Assembly (NCBI GenBank): GCA_015680685.1
Contig: MNCI01003068.1
Location: 141,800 to 173,852, forward strand
Direction of reading: 5' to 3'
DNA length: 32,053 nucleotides
Origin: Gnetum montanum
Lineage: Eukaryota; Streptophyta; Gnetopsida; Gnetales; Gnetaceae
The translations under genes were made by a program, and so were the position numbers. Positions 8,168 to 18,260 of the stretch are shown here, one piece after another (position 1 is the first letter of the stretch; each line of letters begins with the position of its first letter). The notes beneath the pieces are model-generated. The model was not told the DNA's origin and ran no database searches. It saw nothing but the letters and a program-made list of their open reading frames with translations.

Positions 8168-9030
8168 ACTACCGACATGCTGGGTTTAGATCCAAGGCTC
8201 ATATACCACAACATTGTCTTAGATTTGTGGATGAAAGTAGTTAAGCAAAAGGCTCACAAAGTTAAATCAGAGATCGCACTAGCTGTACGGGATGAAATCA
8301 CCAAGCTCTATTAGGCTGGTTTCATCTGGGCAGTTGATTACTCAGAGTGGGTGTCAAACATTGTTGTGCTTTTTAAGAAAATGGGAGGAATATGAATCTG
8401 TATAGACTTCTGGGATCTAAACAAGGTAATGATCAAAGACGATTTCCCACTGCCGAGTATCGATCAACTCATCAACACTACGGCTGGTCATGCTCTGTTA
8501 TCCTTCATGGACAGTTTCTCTGGCTACAACCAAATCTGCATCAACCCAAAGAATTAGTTAACAACAACCTTCATGACCTCATGTGGTACTTTTTGTTACA
8601 CTATGATGCCCTTCGGGCTCAAGAATGCTGGAGCAACTTACCAGAGAGCCATGACATACATCTTTAGCGACTACATCCTAGAAATGCTAAACGACTACGT
8701 GGATGACGTAGCAGTCAAATCTAAAGAGGTCGTTGATCATCCCAACGATCTAGGTGTAGTCCTCAAGCATTGCCATATGCATGATTTACACCTTAACTTG
8801 AAAAAGTGTGTCTTCGGGGTGAGGACTGGATGCATGTTAGGGTTTGTAGTATCGGAGGCTAGAATACGAGTGGACCTTGACAAAGTCAAGGCCATAGTTA
8901 ATCTAGCACCACCTACAAACCTTAAAGAATTATGTAGGTTACAAGGTAAGGTATAGTTCATTATGAGGTTTATAGCAAAGTTGACTGACAAATTACACCC
9001 CATGCAACATCTACTGAAGAAGGGGGTTAA
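8168..9030 (+). pseudogene. Reverse transcriptase domain, Tat/Ogre-type Ty3/gypsy (broken by stops)
   Basis: RT copies the element RNA into cDNA in the cytoplasmic particle. The reading frame begins with TTDMLGLDPRLIYHNI, the typical DMPGLDP block. It continues through VKQKAHKVKSEIA, FMDSFSGYNQI (first catalytic Asp kept), MMPFGLKNAGATYQRAM and the intact active-site box YVDDVAVKS (about 8696-8722), then LNLKKCVFGV. Sequence style (GLKNAGATYQRAM, FSGYNQI) is that of the Tat lineage. In-frame stops occur at 8393 (TGA), near 8555 and 8957 among others, but no frameshift is visible: the same frame runs to 11,305. Confidence 0.88.
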
Positions 9031-9500
9031 CTTCGAATGGACAACACAATTCTAACAAGCCTTTGATGATATGAAGAAACAACTTTTACACCTTCCGACT
9101 ATGTACCCACCACAAAGGGATAAGCCTTTCTTCATCTACCTTGCCACCTTAGACACGTCTATTGTGGCACTGTTATGTTAGAGATGAGATGACAACTCTG
9201 ACATTCCAGTGTATTGTCTAAGTCATGCATTGATAGCGTATGAGGAAAAATAACATGAGATGGAGAGAAACTGCCTTGCTCTAGTCTTTACATTAAAAAA
9301 ATGAAGGCATTATCTATTTTGTAGCAAGGTTAACATTGTTTGCAAGAGCAATGTACTCTGAGCTATCACAAACAATCTGTATGAGAGTAGTAGGATAGCT
9401 TGGTGGAAAGCCATAACAATAGAATTTGATTTGCATTATGTGAGCCAATCATTAACAAAGGGTCAAGATATAGTAATGCAACTTACAATCTCACCTATCA
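9031..9500 (+). pseudogene. RNase H domain linked to RT (broken)
   Basis: Same frame as the RT. DKPFFIYLATLDTSIVALL is the first strand (Asp kept), CLSHALIAYEEK and HEMERNCLALVFTLKK the central helix (Glu kept). IAWWKAITIEFDLHYVSQSL and TKGQDIVMQL match the family end KGQALADFLA. The third catalytic Asp appears lost (CKSNVL in place of KADPL-like sequence). At least five in-frame stops interrupt it. It would degrade the RNA strand of the RNA/DNA hybrid. Confidence 0.8.
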
Positions 9501-9539
9501 ACGATCGGGCAATCATAGATCCCGAATTCCCTAATGAGC

Positions 9540-9960
9540 ATGTTAGTACTATCAACGCTATCCCATCACATATTGAAGCTACTTTACATTTCGACGACGC
9601 CTTGACCATGCGAGGAGGTAGTGTAGCTGCCATCCTTACGTTCCCCTATGGGGAAATGCAATCTTTTGTTTATCATTTTGTGTTCCTTTGTACAAAAAAC
9701 ATGGCATAGTACGAAGAGTTACTCAAGGGCCTCTTAGCAGCCCAAGCATTAAACATTCAACACCTGGTGATTCGCGAGGATTCACAACTCGTTGTGAATC
9801 AAATCACAAAGGTCTACACTTGAAAAGCTACACACCTGCAACCCTACTGTGACCAAGCAAAATGTTTGCTTAAATAGTTTGCAACAACGGACATTCAACA
9901 CGTGCTATGCAACAAAAACACCATAGAAGATGCCCTAGCCACCCTAGCATTAAACGTGCC
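9540..9960 (+). pseudogene. Second, archaeal-type RNase H (aRH) of the Tat lineage (broken)
   Basis: A second RNase H fold in the same frame: ATLHFDDALTMRGGSVAAI, PYGEMQSFVYHFVFLCTKN, then after a stop YEELLKGLLAAQAL, IREDSQLVVNQI and NTIEDALATLAL. All four acidic catalytic positions (FDD, YEE, EDSQ, EDALA) can be recognised. A dual RNase H arrangement (RT-RH-aRH-INT) is a known hallmark of Tat/Ogre/Retand elements, so this domain fixes the lineage. The stop before YEE replaces the usual Glu of AEYE and is a transversion (GAA/GAG to TAG). Other stops lie near 9823 and 9874. Confidence 0.85.
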
Positions 9961-10159
9961 ACCACACCTATTTGCAAGTTTGCCAGCTTCAATTACTGAG
10001 TGTATAGAGCCTATCACTCAGATGGTAAACATAGCCTCTGTTAGTGCTGTGGACACCCAAGAGTGGTATGCCAACATTAAAGCCTATCTACAACATGGCA
10101 AGCCCCCAAGTAGATTGACATCTACCCAGAGAGATGCAATCTACAAGCATGCTTAACAA

Positions 10160-11305
10160 TATGTGCTTATGGGAGATAACACCTTGTGTAGATGCTCCTT
10201 TGACAGGATATTGCTGGCATGTGTAAATAATGAGCAAGCGCAAAAGGTCATTAATGAGGTACATGAGGGACTGTGTGCTGAACACATAGCACCTAGGGCC
10301 ATGGCTACAATAATCAGGCGCCTAGGGTACTACTGGCCTCACATGGAGCATGATTGTTTAGCCAAAGTCAAAACATGTAATACGTGCCAAAGATACGCAA
10401 ATCTCATACATGTTTCACCTACAGAGTTGCATTCGACGCAAATCACGTGGTCATTCCAACGATGGGGACTATACATCATAGGACCTATCACACCTAAGTC
10501 TTCTACAAGGCATAGCTTCATCATCACCACCACCAACTATTTTACGAAGTAGGTGGAGGCTATTCCCCTTAGGAAAACTATATCCCAGTAGGTTTGCCAC
10601 TTCATCTTAGACAACATTGTGACAAGGTTTGGGCTTCCCATGACTATTGTGACTGACAACAGGTCATAGTTCAGTAGTGCAGAAACCAAAACCTTTTGCA
10701 ACAATCTTAGCATTAGGTAGTCACTCTCCTTTCCATACTACCCACAGGCAAATAGATAAGTAGAAGTTATGAACAAGTCCATCATCAACTTGCTGAAGAA
10801 AATGCTTAACAACAGCAAGAGGTAATGGCATGAGAAAATCTTCTATGTGCTATGGGCTTACAGGATGACATGCAGGACAACGACAGGTAAGACAACTTAT
10901 AGTATTGTTTTTGGATCTAAAGTGGTGTTACCTCTTGAGTTGCAGGTACCACCACTTCGAATGATCCTGTTGAACATCATGAGAGAAGCCCAGAATAACG
11001 AGTCGAGGATCATTGACCTCGACTCCATAGAGGAGGAACGTGCACAGACACTAGGTTGCATAGAGCATTATCAAGATAGGCAATGGCAAAAGCATCATGC
11101 AAATCTATGTAAATGGCTGATACAAAAGGGGGATCTCATTCTCAAGGCTATCTGTGAGCATGTGAACAAATTCTCAGCAAACTGGGAAGGTCCATCCATG
11201 GTCATAAAATCCTATGGGAATGGGGCCTTCAAGTTGGCAGACATGGATGGCAATGAGTTCGCAAATCCTACAAATCATTCATACCTCAATCCATATTACA
11301 TCTGA
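10160..11305 (+). pseudogene. Integrase of the Tat-like element (broken)
   Basis: Integrase inserts the cDNA into chromosomes. The zinc-binding region is complete: VHEGLCAEH, then RRLGYYWPHMEHD and CNTCQRYA (HHCC). The core has WGLYIIGPITPKS, where the first catalytic Asp of WGIDIIGP is Tyr. IVTDNRS keeps the second Asp and VEVMNKS the Glu. LLWAYR-like VLWAYRMTCRTTTGKT and VVLPLEL follow. The C-terminal part has KWLIQKGDLILKAI and NWEGPSMVIKSYGNGAFKL. Six or so in-frame stops sit at family positions of Trp or Gln (for example FTK-stop-VEA, NR-stop-VEV). One frame with RT is kept to 11,305. Confidence 0.88.
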
Positions 11306-11309
11306 TGCA

Positions 11310-11735
11310 TGAGCAAGATAAGCAAACGTCCACTATGACGTAAAACTGGCAAAGGTAAGCAATCATTTGCTACGATGTAAAACTGGTAAAGCATGTTCGC
11401 TATGATGTAAAACTAGCAAAGGTAGTCTGCTATGACTATAAATTGGCATAGATTGTTTGCCATGACGTAAAAATGGCAAAGAACTTCTGCTATGACGTTA
11501 AATTGGCACAGACAGTCTGGTACAGCTTTGAACTAGCCTATCCACCATCTGCTACGACGTGAAACTAGTACTGCAGTCTGCTAGGACCTTAAACTAGTAG
11601 AGCCACAATCTGCTATGATGATAAACTAGCACTATGATCTACTAGGACCTTAAAGTAGTGCACCACAGTCTGGTAAGACCTTAAACCAACACATCATATG
11701 ATCTACCAGGACCTTAAACTGGGTTCAAGGCACAT
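11310..11735 (+). repeat. Tandem array downstream of pol (CTGCTATGACGTAAAACTGGCA core)
   Basis: Roughly a dozen degenerate units of 31-42 bases starting directly after the pol stop codon. The consensus is near GTCTGCTATGACGTAAAACT followed by (A/G)GCAAAG. Later units drift to CTAGGACCTTAAACTAGTA, the form seen in the 7340-7735 array. Hypervariable tandem repeats in the 3' untranslated region are a known feature of Tat/Ogre elements. Confidence 0.8.
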
Positions 11736-13390
11736 CCTCAACATGCATCACAACTCTACAAACAAGCGAGCGTGCACACCACCAAAACGGGGTGGGATGT
11801 TGCAATTCATGAATGCAGTTCATGATGCTAAGAAAACACCCTCAGGAATATGTGCAACATCACTACCCCTACCATCTTACTGATCCTTCGGAGATGTCGT
11901 ATGAAATCTTGCTGACCTTCTAGAGCTACCGCTACCAAGGCCCTCTGCCCTAGCAGTAGCTTCCATAGTTAGCACCTGCTGCTGGAGCTCCAACACTATT
12001 GTGGCCCAGCCACAATGTTGCTATCCTCTAGCCCCCACCATCGCATGATCCCAAAAGACATTTAGTTGTTAGGTAGCCTATCTCATAGTTGAACTTCATG
12101 ATGTTTACCTTAGGCAGGGACTCCTGAGCACTCATGTCACCACAATTCCTAGCTACCTCAGTGCTGACCTCTCCATGCAAATGCTGCCAAAACTGTTGCT
12201 AGCCTTTCTAGTTTAGACATCAAACGGCTTAGCAATAACATTCATTGTTCCAGCACCGTTCAAAGCAAGCAAGACCTTTGGCTTCGTTTTGCATCATGGT
12301 TGCTTCTTCTAGTTTGCTCTCTATTGTGTTTTCAGGATATGTGCCATAGGGGCATCAGTCAGAGGTGCATTTCACCATGGCAGCTAGACACTACATCGTT
12401 ACAAGGTGGTCATCTTGACTAGCTTGGCTACTTTGGAGTGCACATCCTGTCCTTCCCCTTTTCCTCCTTTACCTCGTTCCTTACACCTGTAATTCTCACT
12501 CTCACCTCTTTTATGAATTTTCCTAAAGCCTGTAAAGCCCTCCCGTATGCCCAACTGCAAAGTCCATGATGCGCATAATGCAACTCACCACATGGAAAGC
12601 ATCTATAGGCAGGTTAAAGCCCCATGTTGATGTAACGCAACTGATCCTGGGAAAGAAAAACCTATCTTGCAACAAGGTTGTTTGCAAATGTAAATGGTAG
12701 AACAACAAAAGAAAATCATAAAAGGGTAAAAGCTCACACAAAAAAAAATGCCTAAAACAAATGGCACATCAGTTGTTTCATAGTAATCCTCTCTAAGCAT
12801 TCCGAAAAGAGGTCAAAGGTCAGCAAAAGTGAAGATGACCATGCAAACAACTCCCTCACAAGAATTCTGATGAGGGACCCTGCTAAGTTTCATCTTTACC
12901 ATTTTCCTGAACCTCCTTTCCTCGCTTAACCATTTCCTCTTTTCCTGCATAGCCAATCCAACACTCTAAAGCATAGCTAAGCGACATCTTGGCAATTACC
13001 GAAGAGTGATGATGGTGTCTTGTCTTTCATGGTGTTTCTTATTCTTTGTCAACGTCTCTCGGATCCGTCCTCCAGACATCAACAAAGAGGGGCCAATGAA
13101 ACACCCTAAAATTTCAAGGCACTCTTGCTTCACCAAGGTCTTGGAACTTAGGCAAACATTTCCACAAGTGGAGCCTCATGATAGTTTGACAGGAAATGAA
13201 TGCTCTGAGTTTAAACTATTCAGTCTGGCAAGTTTTGTACCTCTAGAGTTGATAGGCCCGATGGACTCCCTAGCCTGCCCACCTAGACAATTCACCCGGC
13301 TGATAGTTTATTCAAAAATCATGCCAAGAGTTGTCGACAGTGATCAAGATGGACAAAATAGTTCGACAAGTTTTCTAGTGAAGAAGTTTG
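11736..13390 (+). other. 3' region of the Tat-like element; faint minus-strand coding traces
   Basis: No continuous gene. On the minus strand between about 12,450 and 11,880 there are coding-like scraps in shifting frames, such as NTIESKLEEATMMQNEAKG, NGAGTMNVIAKPFDV and VLELQQQVLTMEATARAEG. These could be the remains of a second antisense ORF in the position where Tat elements often carry one. They do not visibly match the antisense gene at 2461-7066. The plus-strand open stretch 13,006-13,413 has no recognisable content. Confidence 0.3.
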
Positions 13391-14165
13391 CTACACTACA
13401 TTATGCTATGTAGCGTAGCAGGCTTTGGAAGATAGTTGCTCAGGCAATCAAGTGCAAACCATAGAACAAAGTGCTATGCTATGCTATACTACACAGTGTA
13501 GCACAACGTAGCAAAGGCAAATTAGAAAGGTCTAGCTTACTGAGTGACTCCAATCAGGAAATTGCACTGGACAAGCACTCCGACCTTCAAAACCAGTTGC
13601 CTTGTTCAACTTCAAATCCTTAGCAAGGCTTCTCATTAGAAAGTGGAAAATTGAACAAAAAGTAGGATATGCTGGCTACTACACTTTGCTATGCTATGTA
13701 GCGTAGCACAGCATAGCGATGATGTAAGAATAGAAAAAGGTGTCTGAAATGCAAGTTTAGCAAGTTCGAATTCCTCCCTTCACAAAAGCAAAAGTTGCAG
13801 TTGTTAGCATGATCAAGCTTCAAGCAAGCATTTGCAACTCCAACACGGGTCGCAGATGAAGCCATCTATTACACTATGCTACGCTATGTAGCATAGCATA
13901 GCATAGCAAAGATGCAAAACCGAAAGGGAACACTTCAAAAAGTTAGCCCAACATGTGCCAAGGCTTTCAGCAGTTGACTTCAACGTGATTTTTTTCTTCA
14001 AACTAGTGGCTACACTACGCCAACAAAATGCTACGCTCCATAGCGTAGCACAACGTAGCAAGTAGCTACGCTACTCCAGTGTGCTTCACTCCTTGTTTAC
14101 ATTGTTGTCACACTTGATTCAGCATCTCCAATCTTGACGGTACATGATTGCAGCGTAGTAGGTTC
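13391..14165. repeat. Dispersed hairpin-forming TAGC(A/G)TAGCA blocks, five copies 95-215 bp apart
   Basis: Five blocks of about 45 bases, near 13,395, 13,475, 13,680, 13,870 and 14,015, have the form (CTACRCT)-GCTATGCTATG-TAGCGTAGCA-CAGCATAGC. Several fold on themselves. At 13,874-13,887/13,893-13,906 a 14-bp stem with one wobble pair closes a 5-base loop. At 14,029-14,037/14,042-14,050 there is a perfect 9-bp stem with a 4-base loop. At 13,688-13,695/13,710-13,717 there is a perfect 8-bp stem. The spacers are not obviously alike. The same word fills the introns of the antisense gene. Confidence 0.7.
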
Positions 14166-14263
14166 ACCATCAGCTTTGCATATCTATGCAATACAGACAC
14201 GTTAGCATCTCATGGGTTCAAGACACGTGTCATCTAAATTGCATCTCTCACATGCTCCTAGCC

Positions 14264-14272
14264 CTATAAATA
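14264..14272 (+). promoter_or_regulatory. TATA box in the probable 3' LTR
   Basis: CTATAAATA flanked by C-rich bases on both sides, the same core as in the other three LTR-like segments of the window. Confidence 0.45.
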
Positions 14273-14296
14273 CCCCGATGAGCAACGCTCCAAGGG

Positions 14297-14420
14297 TTGG
14301 CAAATTTGTTGAAATATTTATTGGCAAATTGGCAAGTTGGAAAATTAGCAATTCAAAAGAAGTTGGCATTTTAGCATTGGCATTTGGCATTAGCTTTTTG
14401 CTTGTTGGCACTTTGTATTG
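14297..14420 (+). repeat. TTGGCA-rich short repeats
   Basis: GTTGGCAAATTTG, TATTGGCAAATTGGCAAGTTGG, AGTTGGCATTTTAGCATTGG, CATTTGGCATTAGC and TTGTTGGCAC follow one another, a run of degenerate TTGGCA words just downstream of the TATA box in the probable LTR. No coding role is apparent. Confidence 0.5.
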
Positions 14421-14859
14421 TTGGCTCTTAAGCGTGTACTTCAAAAACATAGTTGAGGCATTTTGAGCATTCTAGTCATTCCTGGACTCTCTGTCTGTCT
14501 CCAGCACTATATAACTTGTTATACATTTTCGAGCAGAGAAGAGAATCAAACTCGTGACTTTGCTGTGGTGCATTTTCTCATCCCATTTACACTGTTATTT
14601 CCATATTGTCATCATTGTTCAGCATCATTTCCTTTATTATTGCATTTATCAATCATCAACTAGATCTCACATTTTTTGTGCTTAAAACAACATTTACATA
14701 AGGTTAAGTTACACTGACTAAGTCCCTGTCTGATCAACAAGACTATTCAAGGCACCCCATTTCCATTTTATTTAGCATGGCCCTCGCATGGATCCAGGGT
14801 TAAAATTGTTCGCTCTCCAACCTCTTGGTGTTTCTAGCCATCGACGTTTTCGATCGCTA

Positions 14860-15690
14860 CAACTACATTCCAATACTAAATCATTTGTATGATGATCAAA
14901 AGAAAATGAACGATTTTGTAAAATTTGTAGTAATGATTCTCTCATTTGATTCATTTTTTCAAAAATTTCTCCCATGGATGGGGAATTACTATGAAAAAGT
15001 CTCAAAACCTCATAGATGGCTTAAGAAATTTTAAAGCAACTTCAACTTGTTTCCAAAATAATGTTTTCCTACCTCTAATAATAAGATCAACAATTTCTTC
15101 ACATAAACTTGAATTAACACTAGAAGAAATTTTCCACCTTTCCCACTCTATTGAAATTACCATTTCCATAAGAAATGATTTCACTTTAAAGATATGTTCA
15201 ATCATAATATATTCTGAGGAAAACCTAGTTTCTACATATTTTAGTAATTGTAAAGAGGAATACTTTCTATAGATGGCTTGTGAAAATGAATGATTAGTGA
15301 TAAATTACTGAATTTGTTTTTACCATTTGCTACAACTTCAAATATCCAATCAACACTAGCATGACTATCTTTTAATAATAGATTCAAGCAATGTGTTTCA
15401 CAAGGAGTCTAAAAAATATTTGAATATTCATCCTCTATCATCTCTCATGCCAACACATTATTTGAAGCACTATCTATCATAATTTACACAATATTATCTC
15501 TCCCTATTGTATTTATAGCCTCACAAAAGAATCCCATTAGATAAGCAACATCTTTAACATTTCCTGAAGTGTCATGTGACTTGATAAAAATAGCACCTTT
15601 TTGAGATGATGCAAGGATATTAATAGTAGTAAGCATCCTAATTTCTATAGGAATAGGCACTAGAAAGGAAGAGAGCATGATAGCATAGCA
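14860..15690 (-). pseudogene. hAT-superfamily transposase relic (DUF659 region)
   Basis: The minus-strand frame begins at about 15,690 with LVPIPIEIRMLTTINILASS, then KGAIFIKSHDTSGNVKDVAY, EAINTIGRDNIV, IDSASNNVLA, and after a stop TPCETHCLNLLLKD. These match in order the plant hAT blocks FLVSSPKGTVFLKSVDAS, VVTDNASNYVAAG and FWTPCAAHCLDLMLEDIG. Further down come CEEIVDLIIRGRKTLFWKQ and PSMGEIFEKMNQMRESLLQI (family PAMGFIYEEMDRAKE) in shifted frames. The BED zinc finger at the N terminus and the C-terminal dimerisation domain are missing. Stops and frameshifts are frequent, so it is an old dead copy. Terminal inverted repeats were not found. Confidence 0.75.
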
Positions 15691-15986
15691 CCATGAGAAT
15701 GCCCTTAATAAACTACTACAAACTCAACAAATGATCTAAGATATCTTTAATGTTTCCAAATATGTTACAACACTGTAGTTCAAGTTGATCTCCACCTAGG
15801 GAAACTTGGTATTGTTTAAGGCCCATCTATAGTAGGAAAAGTTGCAAAACCAAAAACTATAATATAATGTTGCATAACTCTATGTCTAGCTTGCACATAT
15901 TGTATAGTTCATTGCTCTTGAGATGCTTAGCTAGTTTTTTTGATAATGCCATTAGTTAATTAAAGGCTAAATAATAACAAGTAAAG
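15691..15986 (+). other. AT-rich spacer, nothing recognised
   Basis: No gene, repeat array or LTR signature seen. It starts with one GATAGCATAGCA word near 15,678, the last copy of that word in the window. Confidence 0.4.
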
Positions 15987-16835
15987 ATGGAGAAGAAGAA
16001 GGTCACATGGAATGGTTCCTTAGCTCATGCCAAAGTTAATGCATTAAATAAGAATATCACCACATTAGTAGAGGAGAATAAAGGCCTCACTGTAGATAAT
16101 TGGAGATTGCCAAAGATGGAGGAAGAAAAAGATTAATTAAAGAAAAATCCCAAACATATCCACAAGCAATTAGTAAGGGCAAATGTAGATGCTTGAAAAT
16201 TAACTAGGGAGAATAGAAACCTCTCTATGGAGGAAGTTCATGTAATTTGATAGAAATTCATGATCTAAATCTAAACATGGAAAAATGAAGTGAAGAAGTA
16301 AGAAATGTTTAAAGACTTCTTTCAATATTAGCTGGGGCTATAAAAGTATATTAATGAAAATGACATTAAGATAAACCAAGTTGAACATTACTCTTCAACA
16401 ACTACTCAATATCAACTAGTAATTTATCCTTAATGAAATAACTATAGTTTTCCAAGTAGAGATCAAGATGAAGGAATTGTAGATCAGGGATATGACCTAA
16501 TATATAGAACTAGTTAATTTATGATATGCCAATTTGATCATACTTATAATAAGTAGATCTAAAAATGAACAAGAAAAGTAGGTCGTTGTCATATTATCTC
16601 TTTATGAATGTGAAAACCAACTCCACAGTGAAACCAAATAGAAGCTACATATTACTAATGCAGAGTTGAAGGTTCTCAAGGTGAAATTTATAAATCAATG
16701 AGATGTCATAATGAATCTAGCTAAGAGAATTGTGGACTACTATGACCTAAAGGAAAAAGTGTGAGGCTTCAACATTAAATGTAATAAATTTACAACTTGG
16801 TTCATTTAAGTCAATAAAATTTTTTAGATTTATTA
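15987..16835 (+). pseudogene. C-terminal part of a coiled-coil ORF, paralogous to 23,970-24,850 (broken)
   Basis: Starts ATGGAGAAGAAGAAGGTCAC and encodes a charged, helix-rich protein (MEKKKVTWNGSLAHAKVNAL, ITTLVEENKGLTVDNWRL) with many stops. It aligns by eye with the ORF at 22,784-25,080. LTRENRNLSMEEVHVI pairs with RRLVVQNKNLYMEEFCAL, and ITNAELKVLKVKFINQ with NAELEVVKERFTNQ. LAKRIVDYYDLKEKV pairs with FARRMNYY..ELQNAI, and FNIKCNKFTTWFI with FDIK.KQFAI.FI. So two elements in this window carry the same accessory gene. The N-terminal half present in the other copy is absent here. Function unknown; coiled-coil and probably structural. Confidence 0.6.
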
Positions 16836-16873
16836 TTGTATTAATAGTTGCTTGTAACTGTGATGATGTATAG

Positions 16874-17640
16874 GTTGAAATTCCTACAGGTGTGCTAGGC
16901 TTGAAGGAGGAATTTTTCAAAGTGTTTAAGGAAAAATTGGATGGATTAACACCAGTGAGGAATGTACAACATCAGATTAATTTCATCGCCAGTGCTACCA
17001 TTTTAAATGAGAGAGCTTACCAAATGGTACCAAATTAGCAGGCTGAATTGCAAAGGTAAGTAGAGGAGTTACTTATAAATGGCTTCATGAGAGAATCCAT
17101 TTCACCTTGTGCAGTCCCAATGGTGCTTGTGCTGAAGAAGGACAATGGTGAATGGAGGTTGTGCATTGATTCTAGGGTAGTGAATAGGATAACAATGAGG
17201 TACAAGTTTCCTATGCCACGGATGGATGATATCCTTGATGTCCTTAACAATGCAAATATTTCTAGCAAAATTAATTTGAAAAGTGGTTACCATCAAATTA
17301 GAATCAAGTTTGGTGATGAATGGAAGACAACATTTAAAATATCATACGGATTATTTGAGTGGTTGATGATGTTGTTTTGGCTCATCAATGCACCTACTAC
17401 ATGCATGAGATTGATGCATGATGTATTGAAGGACTTGATTGGTACGTGTTATATTATCTTTTTTGACAATATTTTGATATATAGCTCTAATGTGGAAGAG
17501 CACTTAGATCACTTGAAAATGGTGTGTCTTAAGTTGGAGGAGGTATAATTAGTGATAAATGTTAAGAAAAGTTTTTTCTTCAAGAGGAAAATCATATATT
17601 TGGGGCATGTGGCTTCTAAAAGTCAAATTTGAATGGAAGA
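16874..17640 (+). pseudogene. Chromovirus-like reverse transcriptase with a mutated active site
   Basis: One frame runs from GLKEEFFKVFKEKLDGLTPV and QHQINFIASATILNERAYQM to RESISPCAVPMVLVLKKDNG, WRLCIDSRVVNRITMRYKF and SGYHQIRIKFGDEWKTTF. YGLFEWLMMLFWLINAPTTC leads to the active-site box IIFFDNILIYSSNVEEHLDH. That style ([39 protein letters not shown]) is of the CRM/Galadriel/Reina side of Ty3/gypsy, clearly different from the Tat-type RT at 8168. The second Asp of YFDD is Asn, and LKSGY replaces DLKSGY (first catalytic Asp to Asn), so the enzyme is dead as written. Stops at 17,036 and 17,057 and after LEEV add to this. No protease or gag precedes it. Confidence 0.85.
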
Positions 17641-18260
17641 TATCAAGGTAAAGGCTATTAGGAAATGACCAACTACTAAGAATGTTGAGGAGATAAGATC
17701 ATTTCTTGTTTTAGCAAGTTTTTATAGATGGTTCATAAAAACTTTCAATAGTCTTTCTTGACCCATGTCTACTTTATTGAAGAAAAATAAAGATTTCAAG
17801 TGGGATAATGAAACCCAAGGAAGCTTTAACTTCTTGAAAGCAAACATTACCAATGAATCAATGCTTGCAATTCCAGATTTTCAAAAGCTTTTGAAGGTGA
17901 AGGTGGATGCAAGTGGACTTGCCATTGGTGGGGTACTTTCATAAGAAGAGAGGCATATTTCTTTTTTTCTGAAAAATTCAATGAATCAAGGAAAACCTAT
18001 AGTGTATATAAGAAGGATTTGTACACTATTCTTTAAGAAATCAAGCATTGAAGACATTACTTATTACCGAAGGAGTTTACTTTGATGACAAACCACAAAG
18101 CACTATAATTTCTAAGCTCTCAAAATAAGTTGAGTTTAAAGCATATGAATTAGGTTGCATAGTTATAGGAGTTCAATTTGTGTTGAAGCATAAAACTGGA
18201 AAGGCCAATGTAGTGGCTAATGTGTTGCCCATGGTGCATGTGATGAATTTCAACATACTT
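17641..18260 (+). pseudogene. RT connection and RNase H of the chromovirus-like element (frameshifted)
   Basis: The frame continues through EEIRSFLVLASFYRWFIKTF, TLLKKNKDFKWDNETQGSF and KVDASGLAIGGVLS. It then shifts at about 17,965 to give FSEKFNESRKTYSVYKKDLY and LPKEFTLMTNHKAL, and shifts again near 18,170 to give FVLKHKTGKANVVANVLP. These are the RNase H blocks VDASDFAIGGVL, FSEKLNDAKRRYSTYDLE, FVLYTDHEAL and FSIKHKSGKLNKVADALSR. Asp of the TDHEAL block is Asn, and the final Asp of VADALS is Asn. This is an old copy with at least two frameshifts and several stops. Confidence 0.8.

Larger units (their letters stand above)
14166..14700 (+). mobile_element. Probable 3' LTR of the Tat-like element
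   Basis: After the hairpin blocks comes a stretch with an LTR-like arrangement on the plus strand. It has a TATA box (CCCTATAAATACCCC, 14,262-14,276), then a run of TTGGCAAATTGGCAAGTTGG-type repeats (14,297-14,420) and AT-rich sequence ending in TCAATCATCA near 14,660. No 5' copy is in the window, so the boundaries and the assignment are inferred from position downstream of pol. Confidence 0.4.

Noticed and set aside
13006-13413. Plus-strand open frame of 135 codons
   Set aside because: No recognisable domain, no promoter or homologous partner, and it ends in the hairpin word; probably chance.
13391-14165. CRISPR-like array
   Set aside because: The repeats are imperfect, their spacing varies from about 95 to 215 bases, and the context is plant retrotransposon DNA.
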